Below are positions 34,680 through 46,155 of a stretch of DNA of 64,000 bases, one piece after another. A model generated the notes under the pieces. The model made no database searches. It was not told the origin of the DNA and worked only from the letters and a program-made list of their open reading frames with translations. A program made the translations under genes and the position numbers. Origin of the DNA: Eunapius fragilis (lineage: Eukaryota > Porifera > Demospongiae > Spongillida > Spongillidae); NCBI GenBank assembly GCA_963681505.1, contig OY811979.1, forward strand, positions 3,518,711 to 3,582,710, written 5' to 3'. Every line of letters starts with the position of its first letter. Position 1 is the stretch's first letter.

Positions 34680-35869
34680 TTACTTGTTTCCTTAATGTTT
34701 TTAACACCCAGATCACTGTTGCATCGCAGGTTTCCCCCCTTTCGATTTAATTCCATCCAGACGTATTGTGAAAAATTTCTAGATACCTTTGCTTAATTAG
34801 AATTGATAAGACCGTATATAGGCTTTTTGTATCACAGCGAGTCCTCCAGCAAATTCTAAAGCTATTGGTGCAATTTTCATTGCTTAAAAGTGTTCCTGTC
34901 CCGAGTTATGAGTTCTCAAGAAGAAGAAGCAAACGACCCGCCCATTATATTTGGAAGGGGAACGAGGACGGCAGTATTTTTCGTTCTCGACAACCACGCG
35001 ATTCTACAACGTGAAACAAAAACGAAACTACTCAGTTTTGACTTCTAGATCGATTGCCGCAACAAGTTAGACGATCCGATCGTCGGGAGCGAAGCTACGG
35101 TAGGGTCGCGTGATTTTAATTAATTCATAGTCGGGTCAAAACCTATATGGAAGTCTCTAGCGAGACTTCCGATATGCCAACTGCCAAGCCTACTGGCAAG
35201 AATGTAAACTCAACTATTCATTTGCTGAAAGCTTTCCCGATGGAACAGGGACCTCGAAGTGACGTGGTTGTGATGTGTTGCTGACTTAGGTTGCCACTCA
35301 CATTAAATTTTAAAGTAGAACACAAGCGACTTCATTATATAAAAAAATTCAGTATCAGCATAATTGATCAGCTAGACTTCCCATTGCAAGTCAAAAGCAC
35401 CTAATTCACTGGCCCTTTGAAGTGCCAAATAACCAAACCCCTATGTATGTGGTGCAGTGAGGACACTAGTATGAGCAACACTTGGAACAACACACAGACA
35501 GTGCACAGGTTGTCAGAACCCTCACGCACTGACTGTGATCAACAAAGGTTCAATCGTACAGACTAATCACGTGACAGCACATACACATAATCAAGTGAAA
35601 GTAAATATTGCATATGGCCTCCTGATGTGCAACCTGTATGAGAGAGAAATTATTATAATTATATAACCACTCAAGCTCTGTATGTAAGTGATGACACCTT
35701 GGATTTATAAAAAGACATACATGCAACCTATTAATTCTCTGATCTGGACTCATGAGGGCACTAGGGGTTAAAATGTTTTACTAGATAGGGCACTAGAGGT
35801 TAAAGTGACTCACTAGGACGCTAGGCGTCAAAGTGACTCACTAGAGGGTTAAAATGACTCACTAGAGGG
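34680..35869. other. Intergenic between two convergent genes
   Basis: An inverted pair AAGTCTC-TAGC-GAGACTT lies at 35151-35168. A 45-codon frame starting MEVSSETSDMPTAKPTGK at 35149 has no supporting exon. A degenerate 20-35-bp repeat with GTGACTCACTAG and GGGTTAAA runs from about 35746 into the 3' end of the ankyrin gene. Confidence 0.5.
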
Positions 35870-36624
35870 TTAAAGTGCCTCCAGTATTGCAACAACACTA
35901 GCTTGGTGTTCACTACTTGCAACATCGAGGGCAGTGTTACCATCCTGAAAGTGAAAGAGACAGCATACATGTATGTAGTCATTGACTGTGCCCAGTCCTC
36001 TCCTCCAAAGGGATGGACTGGCTATTGTCTCTGGCTGTTACAGACCGTTAATATCATTTCTTCTCAGTCCACCACTCTGTCATGAACTATACTTTCCTTC
36101 TCATCATGTGCTTAAACTGTTCTATGCGTTCTCTCTGTACACCCTCTCCTCCCTTCTACACCCTCTTCTCCCCTCTACACCATCTCCTCCCCTCTTCACC
36201 CTCTCCTCCCCTCTTCACCCTCTCCTCCCCTCTACACCCTCTCCTCCCTTCTACACCCTCTTCTCCCCTCTACACCATTTCCTCCCCTCTTCACCCTCTC
36301 CTTCCCTATACACCCTCTTCTCTCTTCTACACCCTATCCTCCGCTCAAATGTTCCCAGTCCTACGCATCCTCCCTGTACACCTTTTCCTCCCCTCTACAC
36401 GATCCCTTCTACACTCTCTCCTCCCCTCTACACCATCCCTCTACACCTCTGCAGGCCCCTCTTACACCCTCACTCCCCTCTCCCTCCTCACTTCACCTAC
36501 CTTGTCCCTAATGTCAGGCAGTGCCCTAGCAGTCCTCACCACCTCTGGGTGGCCCTCAGAGGCAGCACAATGGAGGGCTGTCTCCCCCCACTGCAGACAT
36601 TTAAATGGAGCAGTCATTGTATGT

Positions 36625-36671
<47 letters not shown>

Positions 36672-39600
36672 TACAAGCACACACACACATACAAGCACAC
36701 ACACACGCACACACAAGCACACATACAAAAGCACACACACGCACACACAAGCACACACATACATACATACATGCATACATACATACATACATACATACAT
36801 ACATACATACATACATACATACATACATACATACATACATACATACATACATACATACATACATACATACATACATACATACATACATAATAATAATAAT
36901 AATATGCCATCGCATTATACGAGTATAACACGTTTGGAGGAAGAGACTAGACATAGTTTGAGAACACATATATCACCAAGCTAATAACATTCAAAGTTCT
37001 ACAGCATCTACATCTGATTTTGACCAAAGATGTGTTCTACGAAGATGGATTTTAACTCCTTTATCGCATGTAGACCTGAAGTGGCAATCTGAGGCTGGGC
37101 ACAGCACAGAGTGGGTGTACTGGTTGGTAGAAGTGTCATCAGCTTGCTCCTTGTGTTTGTGTGTTGATGTATCTTAATGCCTTTTATAGAGTTTGAAGTA
37201 AAGGAACATAGAGGGACAGGGCATGAAAAGACACTTGGAGGGTGGGTAGCCCTTGCACGTTGACCATGTTTTTGGGTGTTAAGACTTCTCAGATATTTCT
37301 CACTGGTGAAGCCTTTATTACAGATAGAACAATAGCAGCCATGTTGTAGGGAGGATGCACCCTTGTGGCAGTCTCGCAACAACCTAGCCTTCTCATTAAG
37401 CTTTGCTTCCATTAAGGCCGCACCATTAAAAAGCGAGGTTCGCCACTGTGATCTCGATATTGCAATAGATTGCCAGTTGTTGGAGAGATCAAACAAGGAG
37501 AGGTCTTTTGAAACACAGTCCCTCCATCTTAGTTTTGGTTTATGTTGTGGGCGCTTTGCAGATGAAATCTCCCCAAACAGTATTTGTTTAGGAAGTCTGT
37601 TGTCCTCCATTCTGTAAACATGACCCAGCCATCGTAGCCTAGTTGTGGATATAAGAGTAGAGGCATGTTGTACGTGGGATCTTGCTAGAACAGTAGTGTC
37701 AGGAATATGAAGCAAGGGATTGATACTTAAAGCCTGTCTAAGACAAGCCAACAAAAACGAATTAACACGACGCACGAGGTATGCTGTAGTGGGCCAGGTT
37801 TCCGCACCATAAAATAGTGCAGGTATTACTGTGGCTTTGAAGACTGCAAGCTTGGTGAGTTTTGATAAGTTGGCATTACGCCAGATCTTACATTTCAATG
37901 CGCTGAACAGTTTAGCAGCTTTAGAAATCCTGTTGTTGATTTCATTGTCTAAAGAAGCATCAGAGGACAAAACACTGCCCAGATACTGAAAAGATGAAAC
38001 TGTTTCAATTGTGTTGCTGCAAATATTAAATGGTAAACTACATCTATAGGGTTGAATCATGGCCTTTGTTTTATCAATGCTGACACTTAGACCCCAAGAA
38101 CAAGCCACAGATGTGAAACGATCAATGAAACTTTGAAGAGCATCACTACTAATGCATCCTGTCATAACATCATCTGCAAAACGAAGATCACAAATGCGAA
38201 CTGACATTGGGAGTCTAGTGCCAGACCGTCTAAAAAGCTTGCCATCCAACTTATACTTAAATTCAACACCATCTTTGAGGTCACTTAAGACTTGATGCAT
38301 CACTTTATTGAAGTATAGATTAAACAGGAAGGGTGCTAGCACACACCCCTGTTTGAGACCAGTTGAAAGGATCTGATAGGACACCATCAACACGAACTGA
38401 GGCTTCCATATTGACATGAAGGCCTCTTAAAATATGTACTAGCTTTGATGGGAAACCCAAACGTGTTAGTAGCAACCACAAGGCATCTCTAGGTACAGAA
38501 TCATAGGCCTTTTTTAAATCGAAGAAACACATATACAGCTGACACATCTGTTCTCTCACCTTCTCTTGCAATTGACGTGCAACAAAAATCATGTCAATAG
38601 TCTCACGACATTTTCGAAAGCCACATTGTGACTCATCAAGGACTGACTCAGCAATAGGAGCAATGCGATTTGCAAGAATACGTGCAAACACCTTCCCTGC
38701 AACACTTAGGAGAGAGATGCCCCTCCAATTGTCACAGAGTTGGAGGTTTCCTTTTTTTGGTATAGGAACAATGACAGAGTCCACCCATTCCTTTGGAATT
38801 AGCTCAGACGCCCATACCTCAGAGCAGATTGAATGAAGGTAAGTCAGTGCCTGCTCACCCCCACTAATCAACAACTCAGCAGGGATTCTATCCTTTCCAG
38901 CAGCTCGATTACACTTCATATGTGCCAAAGCACATCTAACTTCTTCTAATGATGGAGGTCTGGTTAGCTCTTCCAGAACAGGTTGTTGTGGTATGCTGCT
39001 AAAAACACTGTCATCATAGGTGGAGATAGCAACATTTAAAACATGACTAAAATGAGTTTTCCAACGGTTCCTGATTTGTATAGGGTCAGATATTACACTG
39101 GAACCAGACTCATCTAGGACTGAGCTAACATGTACTCTTCTCTGAGTTGAAAGAAGTTTCCAGGATGAGAAGAGGTTCTTCAAATCACCCTGGCTGTGGA
39201 ATCTATTTAATTCTTCAGCTTTATTCTTCCACCACCTGTTTTGTATCTTGTATATAAGATATTTCGTGTGATTTCGCACTGATCTATACTGGGTGAGGAG
39301 GTCAGTTGAAACTGGAACTTTAGCTTTTCGGGCAGATAAAACTTGACTGAGTAAGTGTTTTTTGCGTAGTAGCAGCGGTTGGATGGTATCAAGGTTGTCA
39401 TAAAACCAGTCAGGTGCAGACGGTTTTGAACTAAAACCCAAATGATTGGTGGCAGCACAAGTTACAGCTTGGGAGAAAAAGCTCCATAGTGTTTCCGATG
39501 TTTCAGTGCTTCTACTGTTTTTATGTGATTGATGTTGTAAAGCATCAGCAAGTGCCTGTTGATACTGCTTCAGCACTTCAGGTTGTGATAGCCGACTCAC

Positions 39601-42600
39601 ATCAAAACGTCTGCAACAATAACTGTTTAATCGACTATTACGATGAAATTTGCCAGCAGGTATCACCATGGAGCTTCCAACAAAGAAGTGATCACTCCAT
39701 ACATCAATACTGTGATAAACTCTAGTATCTTGTACTAGATAACGGTCCTTTTGCCTTGTAATGACAAAGTCTATCATATGAAGGGTTTTGGAGCGAGGGT
39801 GCATCCATGTACCCTTGTGCCAGGTCTTGTGACAGAAAAAGGTGTTTGTGATACATTGACTATTTCGGGCACAGAACTCCAGTAGCATGTAGCCATTGGT
39901 ATTAATCTCATTTATTCCTTCTCTGCCTACAACATCTTCCCATGTCATCCAGTCACAGCCAACTCGTGCATTAAAATCGCCTAGTAGCACCATCAAATCA
40001 GTTGGTGGACAATGGTGGTACCATATCAATTGCCTTCTGTAGGTCAGAGAAAAAGGCATCTTTCTCATATGGAGTAGCTTTGAAAGTTGGCGCATATACT
40101 GATACGAAGGTAGCTGTTCTCGAAAAACGTTTTGGTTTAATACGGATAGTCATAACGCGAGAACTGATGCATTGAGGTGGTTGGAGCAATGATTTCACAA
40201 AGTGGGGGTTTAACACCGCAAAACCAACACCACCGAACCGTGGCGTACCTTCAGGTTTTCCAGACCAAAAGAAAGTATAATCGCTTTCAACGATGGAGCC
40301 CTGATCTGGTAGTCTGGATTCACTAATAGCAACAACGGCGGCGCCAGTACGTCGAAATTCTAGATTACACACAGCTGTTCGGCGTGGAGGAGCTTCAGAT
40401 GGATACTTAGGATTTGTAAAATCCAAGAGAGAACGAACATTTTGACAGCCAAAACAGAGCAGCTGCGACGCAAAAGACTTCTTGGTGAAGCGCACCATGG
40501 TGGAATCGACTAGTTCTTCAACGATATAGCCCAGATAGCGGTAGATGGTGAAAAACAATATCTCGAGGTGGCCAACCAACGTGATATTCTTCGCAGTGAC
40601 ACGGATAACGGTGCGGGAGCAATCAAACGAGTGTAAACTATGGACCGACCAAACTACGCGTCACGCGGTACATACATACATACATACATACATACATACA
40701 TACATACATACATACATACATACATACATACATACATACATACATACACACACATACATACATACATACATACATACATACGTACGTACGTACGTACGTA
40801 CGTACATACATACATACATACATTTATACATACATACATACATACATACATACATACATACATACATACATACATACATACATACATACATACATACATA
40901 CATACACCATCCCATGCACGTCACATTTTTGTGCGCATGTGAGAATGGGGAACCCAACCCCACGGCCGGCTCCCCAATGGAACAAACTTGTGGAAATGAC
41001 CCATAATGATGGCATTGGGTTCCCATGCACACAGTTAGGTCGTCTGCTCACACAGTCATCCTGCAGGTTCACAGAGGCACCACTCTCAACGAGGGTACGC
41101 ACCACCCCCTCATGGCCCTCAGTGGCTGCCCAGTGCAGTGCTGTCCTCCCAAGCTGTAGGGGGTACAAATATCTGTGTCACTTCTCCCTACCCCCAGGGG
41201 TACAAATATCTGCGTCATTTCTCCTTACTCCCCCCCCCCCTCCCCCACAGGGGGTACAAATATCTGTGTCATTGTAGGCTGCATGCTGCAGTTCATAATT
41301 GGGTCACGTCAATAAAATAATAATAACTACCTAGTAAGGCTAGTGATTAAAAAAGAAAGGTTTATCGGCATGGACATGTGGTGGATTAATTAACTTGTGG
41401 ACCGTACCAGGAACCTTTTTAAAACTGAAACTTCATATTTGTTTTGTTCTGTTACCATGACTACATGGCTTCCCTCACCTTGGTTTGCACATTGACGTCG
41501 GCTCCGCCCCCTATCAGAACCTTTATGGCTTCCACATGGCCGTCATATGATGCAAGATGTAACGGCGACCGGTATGACTAGAGATTACAATGGTATACTA
41601 GAGATTACAAACGGTACTATAGATTACAATGATATACTAGAGATTACAATGGTACCCTAGAGATTACAATGGCATACTAGAGATTACAACATATGGTATC
41701 TAGAGATTTAAATGGTATCTAGAGATTACAATGGTATACTAGAGATTACAATGGTATGTCTTGAAAGTGACAAAATAAGAAAGATACTGACAGTGGCCAG
41801 ATACTAGAATCTTTGCCTTTTTCTAATCCACAATTGTTTAATTAGTCGGTATTATTGTTGCCTGTCACATGATTTTGTTTAGAATGAAAATTAAATAAGT
41901 AAATTTTTTACGCTGCATACCACGTATTAAGCAGTTAAGTCATTACAGCAAGACCATCTGAAATTAAATGCAAACAATTGAAGTCATTTAATTAGTAGAG
42001 TAACAACCATTAAATATAGGACAGTGTCCAGCAGAATCACCCTTCTGGCTAGTTTTTCAAGTTTTCAAATTTTTCCTTGAACACCCATGATCTGTCAAAT
42101 GGTCCTTACGCATCCTAAATCGGACTATCCATCACAAAGTTATTAGGAACTGAATTTATAATTAGCCATACATTTCAATGCAAGCGTTACTTTTCTTTTG
42201 CTTGTTCTGGAAATTTTGATAAAGTACCATAAGGGTGATTTAGCTGGACACTGTCCCATATTATGCACTCATTAGAAACACCTTGCAAAAATCATCATTA
42301 TTCATTGTTGCACTTTTACTGAAGCAAAATCACCCACCACCATGTCTCTGACGTTAGCATTAGCTCCACACTTCAGTAATGTATCAATGAGGGCAATTTT
42401 GCCTCTGTATGCGGCCCAGTGGAGAGACGTCTCTCCAAACTAAGGAAATATATAAGTGAATTGATCTCTGAAACCAATTTTTAAAAAGAAGTGAATTATG
42501 GTGCAATGGTTTAGAAATGATCAGAGCAAAGATGAGCTGGAAGATTGGAGAGGAGAGGGAGATAGGAGGGAGGGTAGGAGGGGGAGGGAAGAGGGGAGGG

Positions 42601-43237
42601 AAGGAGGGGGAGGAAGTGGAAGGAAAGGAGGGGGAGGGTAGGAGGTGGGAGGGAAGAGGGGAGGGAGGGAGGGAGGGGGAGGGAGTGGGAGGAAAGGAGG
42701 GGGAGGGAGTGGGAGGGAAGGAGGGGAGGGAGTGGGAAGAAAGGAGGGGGAGGGAGTGGGAGGGAGTGGGAGTGAGGGAGGAGGGATGGGCAAGGGTAGA
42801 GGGAGCAGTTGAATATAACAGTGCATTTGCAACAGCTCCACCAAATGATGAAATGATCGTACGTGTGTGGGTTGCTAGATTCTCGTCCCTTTACGTGACA
42901 CCCTGCTGTGATTTATTGGGTGTGTATGACATGACAGGATGGTTGGGCGATGGAATGGAGGCTTATAGCGGTAATTAAAGAGGGAGAGGGAGGAGGGGAG
43001 GGTGAGGCTGGGAGGGGAGGGCTGTGGAAGGTTGTTTACAAAATCGGCGTAGTTCACGTCTGTAGTATTCTTTGCAAGGATAGCTTCCGCTCTCTTGATG
43101 TCCGAGTACATGGCGTTCGTTATCAGCATTTTCCCTTCAACACTGAATTTCCAAGGCTGCATATCAAGGGTATTATAAACATAAATTTAAAAAAAGTGAC
43201 TTCCCACCTTGTAATCAACCTTTTTTGTGGTTGCCAT
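35870..43237 (-). CDS. Ankyrin-repeat protein, 7 exons, about 203 residues
   Basis: Exons, high to low: 43237-43208 (MATTKKVDYK, donor gtggga), 43156-43040, 42439-42341, 41577-41479, 41153-41052, 36590-36501 and 35944-35870 (TAA). All junctions are phase 0. The first codes the start, the others hold one ankyrin repeat each: MLITNAMYSDIKRAEAIL, TSLHWAAYRGKIALIDTLL, SPLHLASYDGHVEAIKVLI, TALHWAATEGHEGVVRTLV, TALHCAASEGHPEVVRT, NTALDVASSEHQASVVAIL. Three repeats are complete 33-34-residue units; the last two are short. Ankyrin repeats mediate protein binding; no other domain or signal peptide is present, so a cytosolic or nuclear scaffold is likely. The 4.4-kb fifth intron contains a LINE and two TACA arrays, and further repeat exons could be missing there. 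Confidence 0.75.
36136..36480. repeat. Pyrimidine-rich 20-bp repeat
   Basis: Variants of CCCTCTCCTCCCCTCTACAC repeated about 16 times inside the last intron of the ankyrin gene, near the exon 36501-36590 donor. On the minus (transcribed) strand it is purine-rich (GGGAGGAGAGGG). Confidence 0.9.
36628..36901. repeat. CA- and TACA-microsatellite cluster
   Basis: (CA)n from 36628, imperfect CA/CATA to 36760, then (ATAC)n to about 36887 and (ATA)n to 36901. On the minus strand it lies at the 3' side of the LINE as (TAT)n-(GTAT)n. Confidence 0.97.
37008..39700 (-). pseudogene. LINE reverse transcriptase with C-terminal zinc fingers
   Basis: RT signature AAGKDRIPAELL, VIVPIPKKGN, WRGISLLSVAGKVFARIL, QCGFRKCRETIDMIF, FFDLKKAYDSVPRD; a frameshift near 38340 interrupts GLKQGCVLAPFLFNLY; then the catalytic FADD (about 38180). 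C-terminal of RT are RWLGHVYRMEDNRLPKQ and two zinc-finger-like motifs, CSICNKGFTSEKYL (with a Leu-rich spacer to H) and CPVPLCSFTSNSIKGIKIHQH. Ends QNQM at TGA 37008. C-terminal fingers of this kind probably bind nucleic acid. Confidence 0.88.
39700..40498 (-). pseudogene. LINE endonuclease (EEP) domain
   Basis: Starts MVRFTKKSFASQ (40498). Endonuclease/exonuclease/phosphatase motifs: NVRSLLD, VVAISESRLPD (catalytic Glu), FVSVYAPT, then after a frameshift near 40010 LLGDFNARVG, HMIDFVITRQ and WSDHFFV (catalytic His). The domain nicks target DNA to prime reverse transcription. Confidence 0.85.
40669..40905. repeat. (TACA)n microsatellite with ACGT core
   Basis: About 55 tetranucleotide units ATAC, with a stretch of (CGTA)n at 40781-40804 inside. 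Lies at the 5' side of the LINE; same motif as the array at 36760-36887. Confidence 0.97.
41570..41760. repeat. About 20-bp minisatellite in ankyrin-gene intron
   Basis: Nine or ten copies of CTAGAGATTACAATGGTATA with small variants, starting directly at the acceptor of the ankyrin exon 41577-41479. Confidence 0.93.
42015..42260. mobile_element. MITE, about 245 bp
   Basis: Inverted ends TATAGGACAGTGTCCAGC-RAATCACCCTT and its complement ending TGTCCCATA. A related right end (AGGGTGATTTTGCTGGAAAC) occurs alone at 53354-53383. The interior is AT-rich with no ORF. Confidence 0.75.
42540..42800. repeat. Purine-rich GGAGGGA tract
   Basis: Degenerate repeats of GGAGGGAGTGGGAGGAAAGG in an intron of the ankyrin gene; strongly strand-asymmetric (no pyrimidine run), capable of triplex or G-quadruplex structure. 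Confidence 0.93.
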
Positions 43238-43344
43238 GGCGATGTACAGCTGCAAAGGAAATGAAACAGAGTGCGCCAAGTCACATACCGCTATGCGACC
43301 TTTCATAGGTGTGGTACCAACACGCAACCATTGTTATTACAAGT

Positions 43345-43620
43345 AAATAAAAACATTCTCTAACGAGAGAGTTGTTGGTATATAGGATTGACCAATGGTG
43401 GTGTAAAAAGCACGGAAACAAGAGTGACAGAAATTTTACTGGAAAATTGAAATAGGCCTATATTTAGCCCATTCTCAGGCATGTGTTATATTGTGTGCTA
43501 AATATAGGCCTATTTCAATTTTCCAGTAAAATTTCTGTCACTCTTGTTTCCGTGCTTTTTACACCACCATTGGTCAATCCTATATACCAACAACTCTCTC
43601 GTCAGAGAATGTTTTTATTT
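43345..43620. mobile_element. Palindromic foldback element, copy 2
   Basis: Arms 43345-43468 and 43497-43620, 124 bp with one mismatch; loop 28 bp. Ends AATAAAAACATTCTCT; carries GTTGGTATATAGG and GTGTAAAAAGCACGGAAACAAG as in copies 1 and 3, while the segment AGTGACAGAAATTTTACTGG is private to this copy. Lies upstream of the ankyrin gene start. Confidence 0.92.
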
Positions 43621-43761
43621 TTTTTTCACATTAGTCGATGAAATGTAGGAAGAGCATATAGAATTTGGACGATCCCCTTTATCTCTTAATGCAATAACAA
43701 ATAACTTTAATAATAATAATAATTATATGAATTAGTAGTGTTTATTGTTAATTGTCCTCAC

Positions 43762-44531
43762 CCGCGCCCTTGTCGCCTGCGGGGACATCCTCCTCCCCGG
43801 CCTCCCCGCCATGCTGCATTCTGCCAGGGTGGCAGTGGCCATGCAGGCCAGGGAGGGAGCACAGGCGGCGGTGGTACCGGCGGGAGCGCAGCTGGTGGTG
43901 GTGGTGGTGGCGGGATTATCCCTGCTCGTTGTTCCGCCAGGAACACCGGCGGGTGCAGCGCTGGTGGTGCCAGCGGAGGCAGCGCTGGTGGTGCCAGCGG
44001 GGGTAGCGCTGGTGGTGCCGGCGGGGGCAGCGCTGGTGGTGCCGGCGGGGGTAGCGCTGGTGGTGCCGGCGGGGGCAGCGCTGGTGGTGCCGGCGGAGGC
44101 AGCGCTGGTGGTGCCGGCGGGGGCAGCGCTGGTGGTGCCGGCGGGGGCAGCGCTGGTGGTGCCGGTGGGGGCAGCGCTGGTGGTGCCGGCGGGGGTAGCG
44201 CTGGTGGTGCCGGCGGAGGCAGCGCTGGTGGTGCCGGCGGAGGCAGCGCTGGTGGTGCCGGCGGGGGTAGCGCTGGTGGTGCCGGCGGGGGCAGCGCTGG
44301 TGGTGCCGGTGGGGGCAGCGCTGGTGGTGCCTGCGGGGGTAGCGCTGGTGGTGCCGGCGGGGGTAGCGCTGCTGGTAGTGGTGGTGGGGGCAGTGCTGCT
44401 GGTGGTGGTAGGAGTGGCGGGGCTTCTGGAGGTGGCGGGGAGAAGGGGAGAGGAGTCGGAGGATGTATGTCATCCTCTTCCTCCTCCGACCCCTCTTGAT
44501 TAAAAAAACCCGTAAGGTCTTCAGCTGTCAT
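43762..44531 (-). CDS. Proline-rich repeat exon (APPALPPP units)
   Basis: Minus-strand exon bounded by TGTACATGTAG acceptor just before ATG 44531 and a CGCGG|gtgagg donor at 43762. Starts MTAEDLTGFFNQEGSEEEED, then Pro-rich sequence with about 17 copies of the octapeptide APPALPPP encoded by a 24-bp unit (about 43951-44370), then PPPWQ-type sequence. All six frames are open because of composition; the acidic, non-repetitive start and the splice sites favour this strand. Low-complexity Pro-rich regions of this type are usually extended and bind SH3/WW/profilin-type partners. Other exons not identified. Confidence 0.4.
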
Positions 44532-45155
44532 CTACATGTACATGACAGAGACAGAGAGTATGATTTAAAATTTTTTTACCTTACTCTTTTTTCAAGCAAG
44601 TTTACACCTGAATCCACATAAAGTATATTATTAAATTCTTACCTCTTTTTGCAAAGTGCACTATAATTCAGCGGGTGCATGACTGACTTTTATACCTGCA
44701 AAGCCTTAACACGTGTACAGACTGTGCTATATTTCTATTGGTCCAATTCCATCATGTTAACGGCATGTGCTAAAATTTTATTGGTCAAATTTGAATAGGC
44801 TCCAATCTAAACATGGAGGTGTAGCTACATGAAGTAAAGCTGGATAGTGTGGGAACTCAGGAAGTGAACTACATGACTGCATATAGATCTGGGATAACAT
44901 GGCACCATGCAGATTGATAAGGATATGTTTTCTGGTGAGTAATATCTGTGGACAGGGTCTGCAGCGTTATGAGTGTGGGCAGAATGTCAGATTTACATAA
45001 ATGTGAGAGTAGAAGTACCTTATGGTGGCTTTAACAAGTTGATTTTCAAAAGTACAAGACTATTGGTGGCATGTGGTGGCAAGAAAGTCTGCTGCTAGTG
45101 CTGGTGGTGTGTACAATGGACAAAGCACTTGAAATGTACATGAGATTGGCTTAAG
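44532..45155. other. Intergenic or intron, no feature recognised
   Basis: Lies between the proline-rich exon and the next minus-strand exon. Nothing convincing on either strand. Confidence 0.5.
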
Positions 45156-45437
45156 TTAGGTGAATACCACACTTTTGCATGTATCATGAATTGATACATG
45201 TGCTTTAGAAACCAATGCCTCTGCCCCAATCTTACTTACTGCTGCACGGGCAGATCTAGTAACAACCTTTTGAGCTAGCAATGGATGAGACTTACAAAAG
45301 GCATCATTTACTTCACTTAGAAGCTCACTATCCCTAAGAATAGCTTTTTCAAGACCACCATTATACTCCATTAGTGCATGAGATTTGGGTTCATACAAAG
45401 AGTAGCTATATGGGAGAAGGATATGGTTGCATTTCAC
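45156..45437 (-). CDS. Terminal exon of an unidentified minus-strand gene
   Basis: Acceptor GAGAACTATAG at 45438, then 93 codons to TAA 45156. Contains HALMEYNGGLEKAILRDSEL, NDAFCKSHPLLAQKVV and AAVSKIGAEALVSKAHV, an alpha-helical-looking region. No known domain. Possibly the end of the gene that starts at 46155. Confidence 0.4.
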   Translation of the reverse strand: MKCNHILLPYSYSLYEPKSHALMEYNGGLEKAILRDSELLSEVNDAFCKSHPLLAQKVVTRSARAAVSKIGAEALVSKAHVSIHDTCKSVVFT

Positions 45438-45744
45438 CTATAGTTCTCAGCCCTTGCAACTGCAATTATATTCATAGTTGCAACACATGTACATGGCTAG
45501 ACAGATAAGGAAGCCTTCAAATCAGATTAAAACAATAGACACTACTACTGTACACACAGTTGCATGCTTTACATGTGAAGTGAATGGTTTTGTGCAGATC
45601 CGTGCTGTACATAGTTGTGCGGGCCCTACTACCGCGTTTGGTCAGGTAGTAGGGTGACAAGCCCGACCAAAAACCGCCCGACCATGCTCTACAAATGTTG
45701 CATACACAGCTTTTTAATGTTAATACAACATGCCATAACATACC

Positions 45745-46155
45745 TTTGGGTGGTAGTGGTAGTGCTGTGACCCCTGCGGTACCGCGTCCTCTCGGAAGCG
45801 GGGTCATTCCAATACCGACTCGTTTTAGATGCTTTAATGGCAGCTGAATTGTCCTCGTATTTCTGCCTGTTAGCAGCGCGGTTCTCCTCGAGGTCCTCTT
45901 CATATAGCCGCCTTTTAGCAGCACGGTTCTCCTCGAGGTCCTCTTCATATCGCCGCCTTTTAGCAGATCGCTTAGATTCAATATCTGCGTTGTAGCTGTC
46001 GCGTACAGAGGCCTTCTTCTTTTCGGGATCGGCTTGTAGAGCGCTCGGGCTTTAGCTTTGTTCTCGTCTTGCTTTTGGAGGTATTCCGCTCGTTGCTTAG
46101 ATCTCTTCTTTTGATTACGCGAAGGCATTGTTAGAAAAACAACTTCACTAGCCAT
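45745..46155 (-). pseudogene. Basic repeat protein, N-terminal exon with frameshift
   Basis: Starts MASEVVFLTMPSRNQKKR or at the inner Met, continues KQRAEYLQKQDENKAKARAL, then a one-base loss near 46040 shifts frame. In the shifted frame 15-residue units follow: YNADIESKRSAKRRR, YEEDLEENRAAKRRL, YEEDLEENRAANRQK, a charged helical array, up to a gtatgt donor at 45744. I associate this K/R/E repeat type with repeat-family proteins of sponges and cnidarians (inference from memory). Function unknown; could be part of a mobile element. Confidence 0.45.

Larger units (their letters stand above)
37008..40600 (-). mobile_element. APE-type non-LTR retrotransposon (LINE), degenerate
   Basis: Minus-strand element with an apurinic endonuclease domain followed by reverse transcriptase and a C-terminal zinc-finger region, interrupted by at least two frameshifts. 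(TACA)n arrays lie on both sides (36760-36887 and 40669-40905). It sits in an intron of the ankyrin gene in the same orientation as the gene. Clade unresolved; the RWLGHVYRMEDNRLPKQ block recalls elements often annotated as CR1/L2/RTE-like. Confidence 0.88.

Noticed and set aside
36601..36969. ORFs of (YVCM)n and (HTYI)n, also at 40638-41006
   Set aside because: Products of the CA/TACA microsatellites, open in every frame.
37008..40600. LINE RT and zinc-finger frame as a host gene of the ankyrin locus
   Set aside because: EEP plus RT order, frameshifts and microsatellite flanks identify a retrotransposon inserted in an intron.
42517..42978. 153-residue Glu/Gly-rich ORF
   Set aside because: Reading of the GGAGGGA purine tract; its non-repetitive tail has no splice or homology support.
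43738..44503. Plus-strand Gly/Ser-rich and Val/Ala-rich ORFs of about 250 residues
   Set aside because: Mirror readings of the 24-bp GC repeat; the minus strand has the better start and splice context, though certainty is low.
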